64,000 nucleotides of DNA from Russula earlei (taxonomy: Eukaryota > Basidiomycota > Agaricomycetes > Russulales > Russulaceae): the NCBI GenBank assembly GCA_025769875.1, contig JAGFNK010000029.1, forward strand, positions 124,001 through 188,000. Direction: 5' to 3'. Numbering within the stretch: the first letter of the stretch is position 1; the number at the start of each line of letters is the position of its first letter. This document shows positions 40,501 to 51,900 of this stretch, piece by piece. A program made the translations under genes and the position numbers. The notes beneath the pieces were generated by a model, which ran no database searches, had not been told where the DNA came from, and saw nothing but the letters and a program-made list of their open reading frames with translations.

Positions 40501-43500
40501 ACAGGAATGGTCGCCCTCGTGAAGCCGGCTACGGACACAGAGGAGAAGACAGGATGCACATTGAGCGCCACAGAGTTGGACATTGGTTTTCATCTCAATG
40601 ACCATGTGGCCAAATCGTCTGCGTAGATCCTCTATGGCCGCATTGCCACCTTGAAATCTACCCAAATTGCAGTCCAACCAAGTTCGGACGTGATTCACAC
40701 GCAAGTCGACTAATTCATCGAGATACGATTTGAGTTCTGCAATCCACTCTGAGTCCGGTATATGTTGCCGTGGCACGCTTGGGCGTCGAGGATTCAATAA
40801 AGCAGCAAGATGCCTTTCGATATCGACCGGTTGAACCTGTTCTCCTTCGAAGATGGCGAAAATTGCGGTTGTATCATTGCTCGGGAGTATTACATCGGTG
40901 TTAAGGTCCTGAAAACATGGTCAGATTATGATGTTCACACCTCAAATTGATAGGCTACAGAACCTTCAACGGCTCGAGCTCGGGCTCAATCTCCGAGAAC
41001 CCTGTCGTAAGCGCATTTAGCAGGAGAGCGGATAATGACTTGGCGCGATGTTCGGCCATGGTCTCTATCAGTTAGGAAGTTTAATTCAACGGGGGCGAAG
41101 AGAAGGCTGCATTGACTAACGAGAAAGAGCTCCCCAGTCATTAGCCTACAAGAAGAGAGTCAGAATTGATGTTGGCAACAAAAAAAGACATGCTTTGATC
41201 TTCGCCATGAGTATTTTGATTGTATGAAGAAATTCCCCGGCGGTCGGATGTGAAACCTTCTGCTGGTCAAGCCGTTTCTTGAGGGTCGTGAATAGCTTGT
41301 AGAACTCCTTCGATTCAATCACAGGCCATGGTATGATGTTTAACTTCCCGCCGTGTAGGCGTGAAATGAAGTTAGCATCTTGCTCTTGTTCCACGATCTT
41401 CTGAAACTTGGAGGAAAATCTACAAGTCACGCCTTAGTTGTGAGACCGCTGGAATTTATGAAAAACATTACTCTCGGGCGATCTCTATTTTGTCCGACTC
41501 TACAACGTCCTGGAAAGAAGGTCCTTTGATGCAGTGTTGTGCGCAGCCGTGAAGTACTCACCTTGATGATGATGACAAGCGTAGATTGAAAGAGAGAGGG
41601 GTTTGCCGCTGGGTCCAGAACGGATGCACTGGATTGGAATGATTGGAAGAGCCCGCTGATATCCCGACCTAATGCGAAATTGTTGCGGAACAGGACCTGA
41701 TGGACCTCAGAGAGGGAACTTTCGCAGAATACAACTAACGCACGAGATTGGATATTGCGGTATTGAATAAAACAAGAAGGGTGTCTTCTTGAGGCGATCT
41801 TTCGACTGTATCCACACCTGGAATATTATTGCGTCACCAGCTAGGAAAGGACTAAAACAGGTCGCCCACCTTCAAAGTCGAGTGCCACAATCAATTCTTC
41901 ATCCGTAGGCGTTACAGACATCCACACACCCTCTGTACACATATCAGTTCAAGTCCTGTATCAAACATATTACACGAACAAACCTGTCGTCCGCATAGCA
42001 CTCCCTGCAAAGGATGTATCCACCAGGTGGTTCAACGAGAAGCTCTTTCCAACTGACTGCTGACCCATCGAAGACACCACTTTTACAGGCTACGAGGAAA
42101 AGCGGAATCAAAATCGATCAAAACGACACTGAGAGCCATACCATCTTCGCCATGTAGGACTGGAAAATGGACTCATACCACCCAAACGAGAGTTTGTCCA
42201 CTATCTGGTTGACGTCTGCGCCGAGTAGAGACCTCTCTAAGTCAGAAGAGATAACCCCATTTGCCAAAGGAATAAATCGATTTTCGCGGCAAACCGCGAT
42301 ATGGATGGGAATAAGGCAGAGCAGATCGACAAGCCATTCCCCAAGACGATATTGCGATACATTCCTGTTCGGGTTGGAGGGTGTCTCCTCCCGGAAGGAT
42401 TTAAAATCTGTGGCTGACACCTTAATACCGCGCAGTTCATCACCTGTAGGTTTCCTTATCGTCCTTACAAACTCCTGGATGAGATCGGAGAAATAAAGAG
42501 CAAATTGCTTTGTGGGGTTCTCGCAAACGAATGTCAGTCCTTTCGGTTCTCGTTCGCTGAAAGAGGTGATGGTACGGCGCTTCACAGCAGGGACAACAGG
42601 GAAACGTGTCCAGACCTCCTTGTGACAGTCCAGCAAGCTGTTGTGTTGGGTCTGACGCGCGCTGCTCGATGATGTGTTTCTGTATGCCTTCTCCTGGAAT
42701 ACAACCTCTGTAACCTTTTTTGTGATGTCAATGGCTGCAGAGTTCACGCATTGACCGCCAATGTCGAGGGCGAGAAGAAAGACACATCCTCGACGAGCAA
42801 TCGATGTCACGACAGCACCTTCAAGTCGAAACGTTGGAATTTCCAAGGATATCCCATCATTGGTGCCAAATGTCTCCCAATGATATGCAGTCAGAGAGGG
42901 CTTGCCGTCCTGGGACCGAACAACGAGGAGGCAGGATCCATCTGGAGATGGGTACACAGCACGTGGGAGCGACGTGAGTTGTAATGAGGCAGGTCTGGAG
43001 TCATGAATCCGAGTCAGTAACTGATCTGTTTAGGTGGAGGTCACGAACGACTCGGACTTACCTTAATTGCTGTGTGACGAAAGAAAAGATCCGGATCTGC
43101 GCGTTGGAGTTCACTAACACAACCTCGTCACTTCCACAGACGGAAGACATTTGCTGGATCGAGGTCCCCGCTTGGCTATACCACGGAGCTAGGCTGATGA
43201 CACTCCCCTGGCCTTGCAGCGTTCTGAAGGTTTCATCGAACACAAATGCGTGAAGTTGCATCTTATCAATCACACAGCACGTCAGGATATCCACCATGGA
43301 CAATGGTAATAAAATTACCTTTGCCGAAGCGCACACGGCCAACGTACGCTTCGTTTCATCATATGCGAATAATAAGTCTTCACCGACCTTGTCACGGTTA
43401 AGAGTTTTGATTGGTTTGGCCCGCTGTATGGCAGGCATCCATTTCTGATAGGCGCTCGAGATAAATGACATGCTTATCCCGATCTGCAAGAACAAGGAGG

Positions 43501-46347
43501 AATTTTTCTTTCGCTAGAAGTTTATGAAAGCTGAGAAAGAGCTTAAGTCGACAAACGAGAAATCTTATAACATTAGACTCGTACACAATATGCAGGCCTA
43601 GCGGAAGGTGGAATGGGACTGAGCGACGGTCGCTCACGACAGGATGGGGTACGTGCTTAGGATTTGATTGCATGTTGTGCTTGTCGTCGCTCGTTAAATC
43701 CATGAGGTGAATTAGAAACTTGAGTCTGGGCTCTACGGGCTCGACTCTGCGACCAGCAACCGTGTATTCTTGATATCATCAGCCACATCAGTCTATGAAG
43801 GTAGTCGATGATTAAGTATTCGCACCTGGGAAGGAGCCTCTACCCCGCTTTCGAACATTATTGATGTATGCCACTCTACTGACGGTCAGCCTAGAGAACG
43901 AACAAGAATGACACGCTCACGAGTTTCTCCGCCCAACAGCGCTTTTATTGATATCCCGGATGAAAGTGACGAGCCCGCTACTCAACGCCTTTCTTTCCTT
44001 TGCTTCAACTTCAAGTCGTATAGAAGACTTGCATCCCTCCTCTTGTGCCCACAACATCGCGTGCGTCATATTTTTCACAGTTCTGTCAATTGAAGATGAC
44101 AGCTGAGTATGGGCAAGAGACAGTGCCTCCCGAGTTATGGCGGCTAGATCGTCATCATCTATTCCCTTCAGTTCTTGGAGAAATTTAGAGTCAGAGACGG
44201 CGTTTGCCATCTTAGTCATTTCTTTTCGCAGGGAATCCTCGTCGGTGCCCCTCGGCGAGTACCACCAGTCTGAGATCACAGAAAGGTATCCTTTCCCAGC
44301 TTCCTTATGTTTGTCGGATTGGGGAAATATTTGCTGAGCACGGCGAAGATCACCGTCAGAAAGGATAGCCTGAATGAGCTCTGTGCGATTTTCGGGGGAT
44401 AACTCCTTGTGTTCCTTCAGGAGGCGACGCACGAATACCAGACGCTCCTTCAAGGCCTTGAAATTGGCTCCTTTCACGACATCGAACTTGGCTTTCCCAA
44501 CATGTTGTCGATAGATGTCACCAAATTTGGGAATCGATCGTCGGAAATCGCCGATCTTCGGCCGTTCTAATTTAGAACTGAGAACAGGTGAGATGGATAA
44601 AAATGAAATTCTTACGTGCGGGCTCCTGTCTCAGATCAGAATTACGGTCAACCCGCTCAAGTGATGAAAGGGCATCTCGTCCGATTGATCTATATAAACA
44701 AAAAAACTTTCACCTTAGCACGCCTTCCAGCCACGAGAGAAGGGCCCACGGAAAGATCTTTATCACGTCATCCACAACCGCATCTCGAAGCGCGCTCACT
44801 AAGGAAGCCTCTTGAAACCTGAGTTTTTTACACGCTGTCTCTTGTTTCCCAATCAATTCTTGACGAAACTGCTCGCGAGTATCCCTCGTCACGGCACGCC
44901 ATCCTTCACATTGCTTCGGGAAGATAGGCGACAGCGCGACATCGACGAGGATACGAACCGCGTTCTCATCAAGAGAATCAGACAACACCAAAGCGTTTTC
45001 ATTTCTAAGGTAACATGAGTACCATGTCTTCCAGAAAGCCCAGTACCCACAGCAACTGCTTAAGCGATAACTCGGTATACGAGCGCTCGTCGAGGGAATT
45101 AGTTTGAGTTGTCGGCGGAACATAACTAGCCGTCCAGAACCCTTGAGCTGTTTCCCCATGGATAAGGCTTGGAACGAATGCAAATGGATCCACAGAGCAG
45201 CCCGCAGGGGCCACATAACGTGAGATATGGCGTGAATTCATCTAAGATCGGTCAGAGATGAACTTGAGATTGATAGAGAAATGGTTACCTGAAAACCAGG
45301 GCGCAACACCGCGCTCTCTTCCTGTTCATTCCGTTTTTCAACCTCATATGTAAATAGTCTGCTGTCATCGTCACCAGGGTCCATGTCGACGGAATCGGAA
45401 TCGCTATCCTCGTTGCCCCAGACTAAGGACGCAGAGAACTCTTCTGATAACAGTGCAACTACTTGATCGCAGATCTTCGTAAGATACCTGATGATGGCCG
45501 TGAGACGGGCTATAAGACGACTGTCTGCAGTTGCTCACCGCATGAACGTAACCCTATTCCGACAAACCGACGAAGGCGCAGAGTCGTCCCAAGTTGAATC
45601 CTCGGGCCAATATATAACATAGTGGCATTTCTGGATGGAATCTGCGTGCCCAACCTCTAACATATACAGCCCAGACGATAGGGTCGGCCTCGAACCAACA
45701 AACTCGGTTTGAATGAGTAATAAACGGGCACTAAGAGGCTAAGTGAACAAGAAATTTTAGGGAAACAGAGGATTGTATACATATTCTCGTTAACCGCATC
45801 GAGGGATCGCAAAAAGCGTACAATCTCGGCCTTGGATCCATATACGCCGAGAGGTTTGATAGTGAGTAGATCCAAAGCTTTGAAATCGACTTTGGTGACA
45901 GATGCGTATGACCCAGGACACATTCCATTGATGAAACGTTTGAGGGAGTCTTGTGCGATGACCACCTTATCAACTATGGTTCAAAATGTCAGTCAGTGAA
46001 TGGTACATCATGAAAAGGTTCGTTACCGCAGCCATTACTTCCAGATTCACTGATGAGCTCTAATAGATGGTACATCCCAATAATTTCCTCCGCCAAGTCC
46101 ATATGAAGACGCGGGGAGACTTTGGTGTCTTTTCTGTCAGAGTTCATTGAATTGTTGGGGCCATGTTTTCGATAATATGGGTCTTTGTAAATTGGGAACG
46201 TGTGAGTTCTAAATAATAAAATTTCGATTAATCATGCTTACCTGGAGGGACATTAAGAGCACTGGAATCTGTTGAGTTGTCCAGGACGTTAGTTTGGCTC
46301 TGATCGATATTGCCTTGAATGAAATAACGACGTGAGGTGATCGGCAT
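37535..46347 (-). CDS. Giant GBP-like GTPase with Cys-rich region and C-terminal vWA domain
   Basis: A minus-strand gene broken by many 50-60 nt introns. Start near 46347 (MPITSRRYFIQGNIDQSQ). N-terminal alpha-helical part (GANFKALKERLVFVRRLLKEHKELSPENRTEL) at 45.2-43.9 kb; beta-rich part at 43.5-42.2 kb. A P-loop GQQSVGKS followed by FSLNHL lies at 42065-42042, then RTT-GVWMSVTP and the G3 motif DFEG (41879-41868, split by an intron). The order P-loop, T-x-G-[IV]-W-M and D-x-E-G is that of guanylate-binding/atlastin-type large GTPases. A Cys/His-rich region follows (40.7-38.8 kb; CGEPCKLSGRRGCLEDC, CPSTCELCKRLC), NF-X1-like in spacing. The end is a vWA domain (YSLILFNEKA; PIMIFLSDGE near 37940; AETFLGIAESLRKPRG) stopping at 37535. 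The first vWA metal-site Asp could not be placed. I recall similar hypothetical proteins from Agaricomycetes; the role is unknown. Confidence 0.75.
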
Positions 46348-46399
46348 GATATGATGTGCAGAGCATCGCGCACAACGTACCATAGTGTGTATGCGTTTG

Positions 46400-46950
46400 T
46401 TCGTTCGCATCCTCTTCGTCTATGGAACTAAGGATCAAGAAATGAATGTAAAGAATGCTATCAATGACACTCACCAGGATTTTCCGTTCTCATGTATGAG
46501 ACGTGTTTTGAGGATGTGGGACCAAATTAGGTGGGACGTACGGTGTCTGTGTGAGGGTGAAATTGGGGGATTATGATCCGTGAGAAGCGCCCAGTACTGG
46601 TGTCGTCTCCTTTTCTATTGTCCATGACCTGTATACCTGCATAGATTTCCTTTTCCTTTTTTTGTGGATTGTATTTCCAAAGACAACGTCATAAAGACAG
46701 TACAGTCATACATGAGGTAAATACCTCAGGCTGGAGGAATTAAATTATTCCTGAAGGCTTACGATATTATATCCTATGATGCGCAGTGTCAAGAGTCGAT
46801 ACATATTGACGGACGTAGACAGCGAGTCGCGGCAAGGTGTAATCCGAAGTAGCGTGAAGGAACGCGGGCCAATCATACGTTCTAGAGAGACAGCGGACAG
46901 GACTAGGCGGTTCGATAACGCAGAAATACGCCCGGTTAGTCATGCCCATG
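46400..46950. other. Upstream intergenic region of the GTPase gene
   Basis: No gene recognised. It contains a T-rich stretch (46640-46680) and a GGACAGGACTAGGCGG block near 46895 that recurs at 47580 and 47710. Confidence 0.35.
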
Positions 46951-46954
46951 ACCT

Positions 46955-47170
46955 GTTCTGTGTGGCACCCAGTTGTAGTGACAACTCCCACGGAGTGGCG
47001 GTCTCCGAAACCTTCAGCCTGAACCATGAGTAAATTAAGGGGATCATCTAAGGGGTCAGAGTATTTTTCTAGTATTCTGTGTGGCACCGTATATGCCAGG
47101 AGTGGCGTTCCCCGAAACCTTGAACCTGACCTATGGGTAGATCACAGGGGTCATCAAAGGGGCCAGGACC
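46955..47170 (+). repeat. Degenerate tandem duplication, about 120-bp unit
   Basis: Unit 1 (46955-47055) and unit 2 (47075-47170) share TTCTGTGTGGCACC, GGAGTGGCG, CCGAAACCTT and GGGGTCA blocks in the same order. Divergence is considerable. A second short repeat pair (AGATAGATAA-AGATAAA with GTGTCTCGCATG) follows at 47240-47400. Confidence 0.55.
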
Positions 47171-47569
47171 TTAGAGTTGATCGGTCGAGATATTCGTTGA
47201 CACACGCGCGCTGTACATGGTCGGTCCTCCACACGAGGGCGCCTAGATAGATAAAAGATAAACTCAGTGTCTCGCATGGGACACGAACCCTTGGTGTCCA
47301 CCCAGATAGATAACAGATAAATTCTCTAATTGTAAGTAACGGAATGTGAGTAAATGAGCGTGCACGTACCTCAGTGTCTCGCATGTGCACGTGGGACACG
47401 AACACTGAAAGGTTCTGGGACTAATTGAGGATATAACCAGGGGCGGCGCAATGGCGCATCGAGAGAATATATATATATATCGGGAAAAGAGTGCACTTAG
47501 GGCGCACGCATCAAGCAACGATTAGTATTTGATGCAATGCTTCGCCCACCCACGTGCTCCGGAAAGGCG

Positions 47570-47835
47570 CACGCACAGCAGGACAGGACTAGGCTGGACG
47601 AGGATGCGGAAACAGAGACGCCGAATTTCTTGCGCACATAGGACCGCAATATGCTAGATGATATGCCGGTCGTGACAGAATAGCATATGATCGTCTGGGC
47701 TCTCACAACAGGACAGGACTAGACGGACGAGAGTGTGGAAATGCAGATGCCCGGTCTCTTGTGCACATGGGACCGCATTAGGCCAGGGGACGTGCCTTTG
47801 TGAAGGAATGGCATCTGATCGCCTGGTTCGTTTTC
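47570..47835 (+). repeat. Degenerate tandem duplication, about 130-bp unit
   Basis: Units at 47572-47700 and 47703-47832 share ACAGGACAGGACTAG, GGACGAG, TGCGCACATRGGACCGCA-like blocks and GGCATCTGATCG/AGCATATGATCG in order. No coding signal. Confidence 0.55.
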
Positions 47836-48270
47836 TTTGTCGCTAGGGATGGCCTGGCGTCACCGTATGAGCGCACAAACGTCCGAAAAAATATCATAGG
47901 GAAGGAGGCAAGCAGGGCTTCGTGATCTGGGATGGGACAGCTGAGGTGTGCAGAAGGCAGTGATGAGTCAGGCAGAGGGCGCAGGGACTGGGGAAGTTGA
48001 TGCGGCGCTGGGTGAATATCATGATGGGGCACGCTGAAAGTGGGGTATAAGGCACCAATTACAGACTTGAACCTGACCCCCGGGTTTTCGGGGTCACCAG
48101 TGTGACGGTCATCCATTGTGACATGACATAATATTCAATATTTACTGGATGGTCCATGGCTCCTTGAACTGCTACCACCACCAGGTGTGGATTTCCCATG
48201 GCAAAGCTGGGGCAAGGATAGGCAATGAAGATGACAGTGACCCCTGCAAAGTCAGGGCTGTGGCAAAAGT
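47836..48270. other. Non-coding region left of the copia insertion
   Basis: No convincing gene. Short open frames here have no recognisable motifs. Confidence 0.3.
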
Positions 48271-48274
48271 TCCA

Positions 48275-48325
48275 CCTTAGTGCAGAAGACTATATCAATG
48301 AGTGTTCTAACCTGTAGCAAAAGCT
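48275..48325 (-). repeat. Decayed fragment of a copia LTR
   Basis: Read on the minus strand, GCTACAGGTTAGAACACTC and ATATAGTCTTCT match the 3' part of the 248-bp copia LTR at 48610-48857 with a few substitutions. It is an older, inverted relic about 300 bp from the young element. Confidence 0.55.
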
Positions 48326-48609
48326 AAGGATATGATTAGGGCTGTGCACTGTTGCAAATTGAGACCAGGACTGGGCCACAAGGAGTTGATGTCTTTTCAC
48401 AAAAAGTGTCATGCTCCAGAAAAGGCAAGTGCACCACCACCTTGGCTCCTCAAGGCAATTCCCATAAACCCTGCAATTGTTTTCGAATGCAAAATAATAA
48501 TTACACACACAATCTTAACTTTTATAATGGTGGTTTCAGGAGTTATGTACAACAAAATAAATATTTTTTAAACTAATCTAAGGGCTTGATTGTGATGCTG
48601 AGAAGGCCA

Positions 48610-48857
48610 TGTTGGAGTTGTGGCCAGCCACAGCGTGACGAGTCAGTCATGTGCTCACGTGGCGCGTGACAAACAAGCGCAAATGTATATAGTTCGTTTT
48701 ACGGAATTTTCTCGTCCCTCAGTCTTCTACAATAAGACTGAGGTCAGTCACACACTCATTTACTTCGCACACGTAACTGATTACTCCTTTAGTATTCGCT
48801 ACAGGTTAGAACACTCCTTAATATAGTCTTCTACAATAAGACTGAGTATTCGCTACA
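48610..48857 (+). repeat. 5' LTR of the intact copia element
   Basis: 248 bp, TGTTGGAG...CGCTACA. TATATAG at 48686-48692; 32 nt on, CTCAGTCTT / AAGACTGAG (48718-48742) form a 9-bp stem around the predicted RNA start. The AGTCTTCTACAATAAGACTG block and the ATTCGCTACA end each occur twice inside the LTR. Confidence 0.95.
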
Positions 48858-48869
48858 GATTATGAGACC
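48858..48869 (+). promoter_or_regulatory. Copia primer-binding site, probably for an elongator Met-tRNA half
   Basis: GATTATGAGACC abuts the LTR. Its complement GGTCTCATAATC is the anticodon stem-loop 5' half of eukaryotic elongator tRNA-Met (CAU anticodon), analogous to Drosophila copia, which uses a cleaved initiator Met-tRNA half. Identification is from memory of tRNA sequences. Confidence 0.5.
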
Positions 48870-48938
48870 TGAGCGTCTCTAGACAAAACAAGTCGACATC
48901 TAAACACACCCAGAACTAAGAACAAAACATCATAGCAA

Positions 48939-51900
48939 ATGAGTACCAGTACATCCCCGCCAAACAGTGGAAATGCCCCTTCTGCAGGAGCCGTGAAAAC
49001 TACCTCAAAGGCCAACTCGCGCCACTATGACGTGCCTTTCCTTGATGACGAAGGGACCGAGTTCCAGTTCTGGAAGTTCCGCATCCGAACAGTTCTCAAA
49101 ACTCGAGAACTCTGGACAGTAGTTGATGGGACCTACACCAAACCCAACCCAAGCAGCGACCCCACTGGCTCCGAAGACTGGCTTTACCGAGACCGCGAGG
49201 CACACGCTCAAATATGCCTAACGCTAAAAAACGAGCCCCTGAACTCCGTCCTTGATGCCAAAACAGCCAAAGAATGCTGGGACAAGCTGTCAGCCCGCTA
49301 TGAAGGCACTGGTGAACAAAGCATCACTCACCTCATAGAGGAGTTATTCCGAGGCACACTGTCCGAGGACGAACCCGTTGAACCCCAACTCAACAGGCTG
49401 CTCCGCTGCTCGCGAACGCTTGCCACACTCGGTTTCTCAATCGAGGACAAGCTCCTCGCGTACATCCTCCTTCAAACACTCCCAGACTCCATGGCCACTC
49501 TTAAAACCATCCTTTGCACCACTAAAGTCTCCGAAATCTCCACTGATTTCATCAAATCCCAAATCATCAACGAAGAGCAACGCCGCGTGAACGCTTCTGG
49601 AACAAGCGCCACCGCGTTCTTCGCCAAAGCCGCTAAGAAAGCAAAGGGAAAAAATAAGCAAAAGGATAAGACTAAACATTGCACTCACTGCAATATCCCT
49701 GGCCACGACGTAAAGGAATGCCGGAAATTGAAGAAGGAGCAAGCAAAGGCAGCCACACCTGCCTCCACTGCTGCGGCGACCTCCTCGTCTGCAAAGGTTG
49801 CAGTTGCTGAGACAACCAGCGATGACGTTCAACTCTTCAGTGCAATCGCCACAGACCCATCTTCCTATCCAAATGCCGCGTTCGCTCTCCGAGCACACAC
49901 TATACAGCCCAGTCAGTATTGCTGGATAGTCGACTCTGGTGCATCACGCACCATGAGCTGTAACCGCGAGTGGTTCTCCACTTTCTCCACCCTCACGCCG
50001 CCAACGCGCATCACTCTGGGTGATGACAGTGTCATCCATGCCACTGGATTCGGGCGCATCCCTGTCCGCATGAATGCAAACGGACACTGGCACAATGCCA
50101 TACTCCGCGACGTACTCTTTGTCCCAGAGCTAAACGGAAATTTGCTATCAGTTGCCCAACTCTCTCGGTGTGGCGCTGATATCCATTTCACTGGGAAAAG
50201 TTGTCAGCTATTCAACCAAAAGGGAATGCTCACCTGCAATGGGCAAATCCAGGGAAAACTCTATGTTATGAACATGAGAACTGTCACCCCAGAAACAGCC
50301 CGGATCGCACGCGTCAAAAGCTTCCCAGCTGAGGGCGAAGACATGCAGTCCACAGACGAGACTGCCTTAATCGCGCGTTGCACAGCCTCCAAAGCTGACA
50401 TCGACACCTGGCATCGTCGATTAGGCCACCTTAACGTCGACACTGTAGTGCGCATGGTCAGAAAAGGGATGGTGAAAGGAATGGAAATCTCAAACAGCGC
50501 ACCTACCACACTCTGTGAGCCCTGCATCAAAGGCAAACAAACACGCCTTGACATCCAAAAGTCCACGGAAACGCGCGCCAACACAGTGCTTGGCCGCGTC
50601 TTCTCAGACGTCTGTGGAAAGATGCCAACACGCTCACACAAAGGCTTCGAGTATTTCGTCACCTTCACAGACGATAAATCTCGAAAAGTGTTTGTCGAAG
50701 GGTTACGCCACAAAAGTGACGTCGCACGCCACCTCAAAGCATTCATTGCGCGCGCTGAACTGGAAACCGGCCACCGCATGAAAGTTCTTCGCAGTGATGG
50801 AGGAGGTGAATATATTGGCCATGAAGTCAAAAACCATCTGGAAAGCAAGGGGATCAGGCAAGAACTTACGACGCCCGACACCCCCCAGCACAATGGTGTT
50901 GCCGAACGCATGAACCGCACCTTACTTGACAAGGTCCGTGCAATGCTGAGCGACGCTGGCCTACCAGAATCGTTCTGGTATGTCGCACTTCAACATGCTG
51001 CCCTTCTGCACAACGTCTCTCCAACACGTGCACTTGGAGACATCACACCAGAAGAAGCCTGGAGCGAAAACAAACCTGATGTTTCCCGCCTCCGTGTTTT
51101 TGGCTCCCGCGCGTTCGTACACATCCCGACCAAAAAACGTAGCAAATTGGCTGCAAAGTCATTAGTGTGCACGTTCCTTGGGTATGCCCAAAACCACAAA
51201 GCTTACCATCTGATACATCGACCTTCACACCGCTTCCTGGAGTCACGCGACGTCATCTTCGATGAAGGGGGCCCAGTCAAATCCTTTGAACGTGTTATCA
51301 TCCAAACTGACGACACGGACGACATGGACACAGCAGATGAACCTATTATTACTCCGCAAACTGAAACTCCCCTGTCCGAAGCTCTATCAGAAAGTGAAAG
51401 TGAAGTCGAAGAAACACTTACCATACAACCCCCGGCTCCACCTGAGCCTATCTCTTCCCGTCCGAAACGCACACTCCGCGCACCGATCCGTGATGATGAT
51501 CCGCGCTACTCTGTAACCTCATATGGCTCACGAAAGCGTCCTACAGAACATGCCAATGCAGCCCTAGACATCACCATGAATGACCCACGCACCTATGCTC
51601 AGGCCATGGCACGTCCGGACGCTGCTGAGTGGGAAGTGGCTTGCGAGGAAGAAAGACGCTCATTCGAGCGCATGGGCGTATATGAAATCGCCCCACGTCC
51701 CAAAGATCGCAAGGTCGTTGGAAGTAAATGGGTATTCCGCATCAAGCGGGGGCCCGATGGCTCCACCCAAAAATATAAGGCCCGCGTTGTAGCGCAGGGC
51801 TTCACACAAGTCGAGGGGATCGACTATGACGAAACGTTCGCGCCTGTTGCGAAATTCGCCTCCCTTCGTACTGTACTTGCTCTTGCCGCTGAACGTGACC

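Noticed and set aside
47460..47485. AT dinucleotide run (atatatatat) as a possible origin or promoter
   Set aside because: Too short and without other signals.
48620..48826. Identical 68-codon open frames in both copia LTRs (also 53144-53350)
   Set aside because: They are LTR sequence upstream and downstream of the predicted RNA start, so identity reflects the young LTRs, not coding.
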